A DNA stretch of 45,466 nt from Methanolinea sp. UBA473 (GTDB lineage Archaea > Halobacteriota > Methanomicrobia > Methanomicrobiales > Methanospirillaceae): positions 4,411-49,876 of the forward strand of contig DAEV01000112.1 of NCBI GenBank assembly GCA_002509495.1. Direction: 5' to 3'. The translations under genes and the position numbers were made by a program. This document shows positions 40,424-45,466 of this stretch, piece by piece; positions within the stretch are counted from its first letter, which is position 1, and each line of letters begins with the position of its first letter. Under the pieces are notes generated by a model that was not told the origin of the DNA, made no database searches, and saw only the letters and a program-made list of their open reading frames with translations.

Positions 40424-42892
40424 ATGGTGATCGAGGGAGGGGAGGCGAAAAGAACAGAAGAGTGTTCCATCCAGGGAGAGACCACTGACCAAAAAATCAG
40501 GATCTCCATCTTCCAGGTGGAATACTCAAACACGCCCGACGGCCCGCTCATCCATATTTTCGGAAGGGAACCGGACGGCACCGCCCGGCACCTTAAGGTG
40601 ACAGGTTTTCGTCCCTACTTCTATGCTCCCCGGCAGCAGGTCGAACGGGTCCCTCCACCGTCCCAGGCCACTCCGGAGCCTGCAACCGTCTACACTTCGA
40701 TACGGGGGGAACCCCTGGTGCGCCTTTACACCGGAAAACCTACCGATGTACGGGAGGTAAGGGACCGGTACCACCATTTCGAGGCCGACATCCCCTTTGC
40801 CACCAGGTTCATGATCGATTGCGGACTCACGGGAGGAGTCTCGACTCAGGGGTCCACCCCGGACTACAGGGAACTCGCCCCTGCCGAGGTGAACGCCCCG
40901 GCCCGGACCTGCATCCTCGATATCGAGTGCGAGGACGAGCGGGGGTTTCCCGATCCTGGTCGCGATGCGATCCTCTGCGTCACCTGCTGGGACTCCTTCG
41001 AAGACCGGTATGAGAGCTTCATCTTCAGCCCCGGAAAGGATACCTGCGATCTAACGCTTTTCTCCGGCCAGGAGCCGAGGTCCAACGGATGCTTCAACCA
41101 GGAAAGGCACTTCATCCACACTCACGATTCCGAGAAGGAGATGCTGGAGCGGTTCGCGGTATATCTCCGCGAGAAGGACCCGGACATCGTCTCGGGCTGG
41201 AATTTCCTCGAGTTCGACCTGCCTTACCTCAGGAACAGGATGGAAGCAGTCGGTCTCGATCCCGCCACTTTATCCAGGATGGAATGGCAGACAGAGCGTG
41301 CCGCACTCCGGGGCAGGGCAACCTTCGACCTGCTCGCCGCGTACCGGAAGATGCATGCCACCCAGAAGGAGTCGTACCGGCTGGATGCAGTGGCGGAAGC
41401 CGAGATCGGGGAGACGAAGGTGAGGTACAAGGGAACCATCAGTTCTCTCTGGCGCGAAGATCCCTGCCTGCTCGTGGAGTACAACTTCAAGGATGTGCAG
41501 CTCTGCGTTTCGATCAACGAGAAGAACCGGATCATCGAGTTCTACCGCGAGATCGCCCGCTATGTCGGATGCCCGCTGGAAAAGACGTTGAATTCTTCCA
41601 ATGTCATCGATATTTTCGTGCTCCGCAAGGCCCACGGCAGGTTTGTCCTACCCTCGAAGGGATTTGCCCCGGCCGAGGAGTTCGAGGGTGCCACGGTCTT
41701 TGACCCGAGCAAGGGTGTCAAGGAGAACGTGGTGGTCCTGGATTTAAAGTCCCTCTATCCCATGGCGATGATGACCATCAACGCCTCGCCCGAGACCAAG
41801 GATCCCGGGGGGGAACTCCGCGCTCCGAACGGCATACGATTCCGTAAAGAGCCCGACGGCCTGACCCGGAGCATCATCAGCGAACTGCTGGTGGAGAGGG
41901 ATGAGAAGAAACGGCTCCGGAACTCCCATCCGTTCGGGTCGCCCGAGTACGTGCTCTACGATATCCAGCAGAACGTGCTCAAAGTGATCATGAACACCTA
42001 CTACGGTGTCAGCGGTTACACCCGGTTCCGGCTGTACGACCGGGAGATCGGATCGGCCGTTACATCCGTCGGCCGGGCAATCATCGAACACACCAGGAGA
42101 GTGATCGAGGGTGCGGGATATCACGTAATTTACGGGGATACCGACTCCTGCATGGTGCTGATTAAAAGCCCGGACCTTGAAGGGACAATCTCTGCGGCAA
42201 GGGAGGTGGAACGCCTGCTGAACGAGAGTTACGGGGATTTTGCAAGGACCGAACTCTCGGCCGACCGGCATTTCTTCTCCATCAAGTTCGAGAAAGTATA
42301 CCGACGGTTCTTCCAGGCCGGGAAGAAGAAGCGGTATGCGGGCCACCTTGTGTGGAAGGAGGGTGCAACGGTCGATGAGATCGACATCGTGGGATTCGAG
42401 ATCCGGAGGAGCGACTACCCCCTGATCACGAAGATTGTGCAGGGCAGGGTGATGGAGCTGATCCTCCGGGGAGAGGGCTATGACGAAGTGAAGCGGTACC
42501 TGGGGGAAGTAATCCGCAACTACAGGGCTGGCCGCTATTCGCTGGACGAGATCGGCATTCCCGGCGGGATAGGGAAGGATCTCGGTGACTATCAGACCGA
42601 TGATGCTCACGTGAGGGGGGCCAAGTACGCCAATATGCACCTCGGCATGGAGTTTTCCAAGGGGAGCAAGCCGAAGCGGGTCTATATCAAGTCGGTCTCC
42701 TCGAAGTACCGGAAGACCGATGTCCTCTGCTTTGAATACGGGGACCAGGTGCCCCCGGAGTTCAATGTCGACTGGGAAACCATGCTCGAGAAGACGGTGA
42801 AGCAGCCCATCTCCCGGATCATCGAGGCCCTCGGGTGGGAGTGGGCCGACGTCGACCCCGAGAGGACGAACCTCTCGCAGTGGGGATTCTGA
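40424..42892 (+). CDS. polB: family B DNA polymerase PolB
   Basis: This is the archaeal replicative or repair polymerase of the B family. The 822-residue protein has an N-terminal uracil-reading-type domain, then Exo I ILDIECE (D166, E168), Exo II GWNFLEFDLPYL and Exo III YNFKDVQL, so proofreading is intact. The polymerase motifs are A, VVLDLKSLYPMA (D440), B, KVIMNTYYG (K520, N524), and C, YGDTDS (570-575). KKRYAGHLVW is the downstream KKRY motif. No intein interrupts A, B or C, which are common insertion sites in archaea. It starts 6 nt after mdh. Immediately after its TGA lies a fragment of an unrelated toxin gene. Confidence 0.95.
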   Translation: MVIEGGEAKRTEECSIQGETTDQKIRISIFQVEYSNTPDGPLIHIFGREPDGTARHLKVTGFRPYFYAPRQQVERVPPPSQATPEPATVYTSIRGEPLVRLYTGKPTDVREVRDRYHHFEADIPFATRFMIDCGLTGGVSTQGSTPDYRELAPAEVNAPARTCILDIECEDERGFPDPGRDAILCVTCWDSFEDRYESFIFSPGKDTCDLTLFSGQEPRSNGCFNQERHFIHTHDSEKEMLERFAVYLREKDPDIVSGWNFLEFDLPYLRNRMEAVGLDPATLSRMEWQTERAALRGRATFDLLAAYRKMHATQKESYRLDAVAEAEIGETKVRYKGTISSLWREDPCLLVEYNFKDVQLCVSINEKNRIIEFYREIARYVGCPLEKTLNSSNVIDIFVLRKAHGRFVLPSKGFAPAEEFEGATVFDPSKGVKENVVVLDLKSLYPMAMMTINASPETKDPGGELRAPNGIRFRKEPDGLTRSIISELLVERDEKKRLRNSHPFGSPEYVLYDIQQNVLKVIMNTYYGVSGYTRFRLYDREIGSAVTSVGRAIIEHTRRVIEGAGYHVIYGDTDSCMVLIKSPDLEGTISAAREVERLLNESYGDFARTELSADRHFFSIKFEKVYRRFFQAGKKKRYAGHLVWKEGATVDEIDIVGFEIRRSDYPLITKIVQGRVMELILRGEGYDEVKRYLGEVIRNYRAGRYSLDEIGIPGGIGKDLGDYQTDDAHVRGAKYANMHLGMEFSKGSKPKRVYIKSVSSKYRKTDVLCFEYGDQVPPEFNVDWETMLEKTVKQPISRIIEALGWEWADVDPERTNLSQWGF

Positions 42893-42893
42893 G

Positions 42894-43031
42894 GGGAATC
42901 TCGGGTTTATCAATCGAGTCGCGTACCATGTAGTAGTCGCACTTTGCGCCGACCACATCCGGGTTGTCACCGTCTATCTCCCCGATGACGAACGGTGAGT
43001 CGAGCCCCGTCGACGGAGAGAAACCGCATGA
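42894..43031 (+). pseudogene. DUF4258 toxin gene remnant, 5'-truncated and with a nonsense codon
   Basis: Read from 42894, the frame gives YHVVVALCADHIRVVTVY followed by LPDDER. This is the C-terminal part of DUF4258 (RelE/HigB-fold) toxins, whose ends carry an HVVVA strand and TVYxPDxxxW. At 42996-42998 the expected Trp codon is TGA. Beyond it the same frame reads VEPRRRRETA and stops at 43029-43031, overlapping the next ATG as ATGA, exactly as toxin-antitoxin pairs of this type overlap. The left side begins 2 nt after the polB stop, so the first part of the toxin is missing. Toxin function is surely lost. Confidence 0.65.
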
Positions 43032-43273
43032 TACCCGACCGCTGCAGTCTCTATAAGGGCGCAATCCGGGAGGGGACCACGGAGTTCATCGCACGGGCGG
43101 GCGAAGAGGTCGTCGTGATCCGCGACGTGCCGGCGTACGTCTGCGAAGAGTGCGGAGAAGCCTGGTACACGGCGGAGGTCTCACGAAAGATCGACGCGGT
43201 GATGCGGGACGCTCACGACCGGAAACTCTGCGCCTATCCCCTCACCGCCGGCGAGACCTCCCTGGACTCCTGA
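43028..43273 (+). CDS. YgiT-type zinc-finger antitoxin-like protein
   Basis: The 81-residue protein matches the YgiT/MqsA-N family: MIPDRCSLYKG, then FIARAGEEVVVIRDVPAYVCEECGEAWYT. Normally two CxxC pairs bind zinc. Here the second Cys of the first pair is Tyr (C6-x-x-Y9), while CEEC at the second pair is intact, so zinc binding is probably weak or lost. GGAG lies 7 nt before the ATG, and the ATGA overlap with the toxin remnant is as in intact modules. It is likely an orphan antitoxin after toxin decay. The short C-terminal tail lacks a DNA-binding HTH. Confidence 0.7.
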   Translation: MIPDRCSLYKGAIREGTTEFIARAGEEVVVIRDVPAYVCEECGEAWYTAEVSRKIDAVMRDAHDRKLCAYPLTAGETSLDS

Positions 43274-43594
43274 GACACTCCTTCGGCCGGAATTTTGTTT
43301 CACCACCGAAACGATCACTGCTCGGGATATCCGGCGCCCTCATACAACGGCCGGAGGCGGCCCGGAAACGCGGCACCTCCGGACGCCGCCGATGCTCCGA
43401 TCCTCGGAAGGACGAATCCCTCCCCTGTCGTTTCGCACACAGTTCGACTCTCCCCCTTTTGTTTCCCGATCCGATCCCGGATCCTCATCGTTTACTTTGA
43501 AGGAAGATCATTCCCCGAGGGGGGATCCCGACGGTCGACCCCGATTATGGGGGTAGTTTTCATTCCGATGGTGCCACGAGAAGGGCACGAGCAA
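43274..43594. other. gene-free stretch after the antitoxin
   Basis: No credible gene or RNA gene is visible. A short GTTTC-accacc-GAAAC dyad at 43297-43312 occurs once. The right end leads into the repeated dyads of the next operon. Confidence 0.45.
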
Positions 43595-43646
43595 ATGTTA
43601 GAAATAAATAACTTTATTACGGATGATGTTAGAAATAGATAACATC
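43595..43646. promoter_or_regulatory. repeated dyad operator of the DUF2178-HTH operon
   Basis: ATGTTAGAAATAAATAAC (43595-43612) and ATGTTAGAAATAGATAAC (43626-43643) are direct repeats with one mismatch and a 31-bp period. Each contains a GTTA-N8-TAAC dyad, and in the second the arms extend to GATGTTA and TAACATC. The AT-rich cores also look like TATA elements. They lie upstream of a membrane protein gene and its HTH regulator, so autoregulation is likely. Confidence 0.65.
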
Positions 43647-43660
43647 ACCGGAGACGTGGA

Positions 43661-44050
43661 ATGAGACTCGGATACCGCCACCTGAACATCATCGGATCAG
43701 TGCTCCTGCTCACCGCGCTGATCCTTATCTTTGTCCAGGGGACCACATCGATCGTCCCCCTGGCATTGCTCGTCGCAAGTCTGATCATACTCGTTACCCT
43801 CGTTCTCAAGCGGAAACAGCTGGAGGAAGAGACCATGCCCGACGAGCGGACCAGGAAGATCGGGTCGACGGCACTGTCGTATGCATGGTGGACCGGGATC
43901 TGCGGGATTATCCTGGTGTTCTGGGCCGACGCCCTGGGGATATGGAGACCGGACACCCAGACCGCGCTCGGCGTTTCCATCCTTCTCCTGTTCGGTTCGG
44001 CAGTCATCTTCCTGGTGTACCTGTCGAGCAAGGGCGATACCGGTGGATGA
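43661..44050 (+). CDS. DUF2178-like small membrane protein
   Basis: The 129-residue protein has four helices: IIGSVLLLTALILIFV, IVPLALLVASLIILVTLVL, a WWTGICGIILVFWADAL helix and SILLLFGSAVIFLVYL. Between helices two and three lies KRKQLEEETMPDERTRKIGSTAL, where the DERT segment is the usual conserved point in DUF2178-type proteins. GGAG is 7 nt before the ATG. The typical neighbour of this family is a small XRE-type HTH gene, and one follows here by 22 nt. The pair probably forms a signalling or stress unit of unknown trigger. Confidence 0.7.
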   Translation: MRLGYRHLNIIGSVLLLTALILIFVQGTTSIVPLALLVASLIILVTLVLKRKQLEEETMPDERTRKIGSTALSYAWWTGICGIILVFWADALGIWRPDTQTALGVSILLLFGSAVIFLVYLSSKGDTGG

Positions 44051-44072
44051 CGAAATTGCCGGAGCGATCTGA

Positions 44073-44264
44073 ATGATCACCCGGATAAAGGAGTACCGTG
44101 CCAGGCTCTCCATGACACAGGAGGAGCTTGCAAAGGCAGTGGGGGTACGCCGCGAGACCATCGTATTCCTGGAGCAGGGGAGATACAACCCGTCGCTGAA
44201 GCTCGCGCACGATGTGGCACGGACCCTGCACGCGACCATCGAAGAGCTGTTCGTCTTCGATTGA
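44073..44264 (+). CDS. small XRE-family HTH regulator
   Basis: The 63-residue protein is a single Cro/CI-type HTH: RIKEYRARLSMTQEELAKAV, then GVRRETIVFLEQGRYNPSLK, and LAHDVARTLHATIEELFVFD. The helix-turn-helix is at about residues 14-35 and the GRYNPS turn is typical of the YozG/archaeal mini-XRE type. There is no effector domain; it likely works as a dimer. It follows the membrane protein gene by 22 nt, with GGAG within an in-between AT stretch. The dyads upstream of the operon are the natural binding site (inference). Confidence 0.88.
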   Translation: MITRIKEYRARLSMTQEELAKAVGVRRETIVFLEQGRYNPSLKLAHDVARTLHATIEELFVFD

Positions 44265-44687
44265 GTCCCTTCGCATTCCCACGATGCAATTGAGAAACCG
44301 TCACCATATTCTCTGCATATGGCTGCGGGAACGTCCGCCCGATCCGCGGCAGCCCGGCACCGTCACGCGAACTATCGCCGGGGAGCGTGACGAGGGCCCG
44401 ATCTTCGAACCGTTCCGATGATACGTCCTCGCATCGGTCCATTTGTGCGGCCTGCCGACCGGACCCGAGTGTCGTGGCAGGACGAACCCGGCCTCCGCCG
44501 CGCTTTCAGTCAAGACGGCCAGCGTCCCGGCGGCCGCGGACAGGATCGGGATCTTTGTCGGAAGGGCGAGTCCGGCTACCCACCTGCATAGGGAACACAG
44601 GTGGTCGTACCGACGATCTTCCAGGGGCGGAACGGTCACAGGGTTCCTTTCCCATGAAAAAGATGGTAGCTTCACTCGCCGCGCAGC
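44265..44687. other. gene-free stretch before the TolB-FIMAH fragment
   Basis: No credible gene is recognised on either strand in these 423 nt. Some short open frames are present but none resembles a family. It may hold decayed sequence. Confidence 0.45.
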
Positions 44688-45245
44688 CTATAGCAGAATG
44701 TTCTGAATGATCATCTGGGCTTCGGCGATCAGCTCGCCTGCCCGGCCGGGGGATAGGGACTTGCCCTTCTGCGCCCTGGCGAGTTTGATAACGGCGTTCA
44801 GGTTGTTGACGGCCATCTTCTCATTGCCCGCAGCAAGCGCCGCAATGGCGATGTCCAGCTTGTCCGTGAACCCGGCCTCGATGTTCATCGGCAGATTGTA
44901 ACCGATGACCTGCGCCTTGAGGTAGACCGTTGCCCGGGACGGCACGATCTCCGGCGAGAGATCGGCCATGTAGATGTCGGCGTTCCCGTTGCGATACTCC
45001 TCCCAGACGACGCGGTCCCCGGAGATGGCGGGGTACATTTGATACCCCGAATCGTCGGTGATCCGTGTTTCGACGCCGGAGCCGATGTCGTACAGGTAGA
45101 TATCCCAGTTGCCGTTGCGGCGATCCTGCCACACGACGCGATTGCCGTCGATCGCGGGGTTCCACTGGTCGGCGGGATTGTCACAGACGACGCTCTCGAT
45201 GCCGGTGCCGAGATCGTACATATGAGAATAGCGATAAACCCTAGC
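44688..45245 (-). pseudogene. 5'-truncated TolB-type propeller protein with FIMAH-like C-terminus
   Basis: The frame ends at 44688 and, read back, holds two propeller blades with NPAIDGNRVVWQDRRNGNWD and YPAISGDRVVWEEYRNGNAD, a type common in secreted methanogen proteins. A helical C-terminus (LDIAIAALAAGNEKMAVNNL, LARAQKGKSLSPGRAGELI) resembles the FIMAH domain. There is no signal peptide: the frame opens abruptly near 45224 (YRYSHMYDLGTG) and meets a stop at 45246. The missing 5' part should lie to the right, where a transposase gene begins on the other strand at 45280. The fragment is thus probably cut by an insertion sequence. Confidence 0.7.
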
Positions 45246-45466
45246 TTACCTTTATCCATTCTTCGATCGCTCTCTCTGGATGAGCACGTTCGGGAACTAC
45301 TTTCTCCACCAGGAGTATTCGGCCATCGCCGCCCGTGGTGACCCTCTCAACGAGATCGAAGGTCTGATCGACAGGGACCTGTTTCGTCCCCGGTTGTCCA
45401 CGCTCTACCAGAGTGACACCGATCAGGGCGGCCGTCCTCACACCGATGTGATCGTGCTCATGAAAC
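45225..45466 (+). mobile_element. left end of an IS5-type insertion sequence (rest outside window)
   Basis: The boundary is inferred from where the TolB-like reading frame loses its pattern (about 45224-45245) and where transposase sequence begins. The terminal inverted repeat and target duplication cannot be verified because the other end is not in the window. Confidence 0.5.
45280..45466 (+). CDS. IS5-family transposase, N-terminal part
   Basis: The frame from ATG 45280 reads MSTFGNYFLHQEYSAIAARG, then LIDRDLFRPRLSTLYQS and GGRPHTDVIVLMK, up to the window edge. FRPxLxxLY and GGRPxxDxxVxxK form the N-terminal signature of IS5-family transposases with the DUF772 domain. The DDE catalytic core lies beyond the window. 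The frame is open further back to 45238, but the ATG fits the family start. Its direction is opposite to the interrupted TolB-like gene. Confidence 0.75.
   Translation, partial: MSTFGNYFLHQEYSAIAARGDPLNEIEGLIDRDLFRPRLSTLYQSDTDQGGRPHTDVIVLMK

Noticed and set aside
42490..42892. intein in polB
   Set aside because: Motifs A, B and C are uninterrupted and the protein has normal length, so none is present.
41744..42970. 408-codon open frame antisense to polB
   Set aside because: It mirrors a strongly conserved gene with high GC third positions; the translation has no family features. The same applies to long antisense frames over the hydrolase (8401-9579) and over DUF1848 and its neighbour (28354-29790).
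43297..43312. GTTTC-accacc-GAAAC dyad like the ends of CRISPR repeats
   Set aside because: It occurs once, with no spacers, no second copy and no cas genes in the window.
45222..45259. signal-peptide-like MDKGKLGFIAILICTIS frame at 45259 on the minus strand
   Set aside because: It is in a different frame from the propeller sequence and loses sense immediately; it is likely insertion-element end sequence read by chance.

Overview
The window is 45.5 kb of archaeal chromosome, most likely from a hydrogenotrophic, formate-using methanogen of the Methanomicrobiales. The evidence is gene content: SepCysS (tRNA-dependent cysteine synthesis), a CxxC-type ThiI, Dph6, a FilR1-domain regulator, DUF2150, archaeal family-B DNA polymerase without inteins, a formate/nitrite channel, many NosD/SBBP/propeller surface proteins, TATA-type promoters and several near-leaderless starts. 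No methanogenesis operon, rRNA or tRNA gene is seen, so the genus cannot be fixed from this piece.

Layout. 1-2536: start of a very long secreted parallel beta-helix (NosD-like) protein that runs off the left edge. 2783-5537: two tandem TMEM175-like channel genes, an AI-2E-type permease and a small zinc ribbon. 5638-12550: household and transport genes (HI0933-like flavoprotein, MATE pump, YwbE, alpha/beta hydrolase, YkgJ Cys-cluster protein, family-4 uracil-DNA glycosylase, LysE exporter, FilR1-type regulator). 12613-17031: UbiA prenyltransferase behind a tandem palindromic operator, an unknown protein, HdeD-like protein, cardiolipin synthase and a DUF2703 protein.

17285-23877 is the most distinctive part. 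Three consecutive large secreted proteins have unrelated N-terminal domains (YVTN-type propeller, metallophosphoesterase, seven-repeat SBBP propeller), and all end in the same five-unit FG-GAP/VCBS-like module. The middle gene is broken by an apparent 10-nt deletion exactly where the module begins, and the module DNA carries long near-identical tracts that suggest gene conversion.

24027-33589: DUF5814-like and DUF2150 pair, ThiI, a NERD-TM-CAP fusion, DUF1848, a CxGDxxC protein, an MFS pump, MsrA, a PEBP-like protein, then Dph6 overlapping a class I glutamine amidotransferase. 33803-42892: SepCysS with a 60-residue overlapping upstream partner, two membrane proteins, the formate channel, PyrK-PyrD, divergent malate dehydrogenase and PolB. 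42893-45466 is an accessory, decaying end: a truncated DUF4258 toxin remnant overlapping a YgiT-type antitoxin that has lost a zinc cysteine, a DUF2178/HTH pair behind repeated dyads, a broken TolB-propeller/FIMAH gene, and the start of an IS5-type transposase that appears to have cut it.
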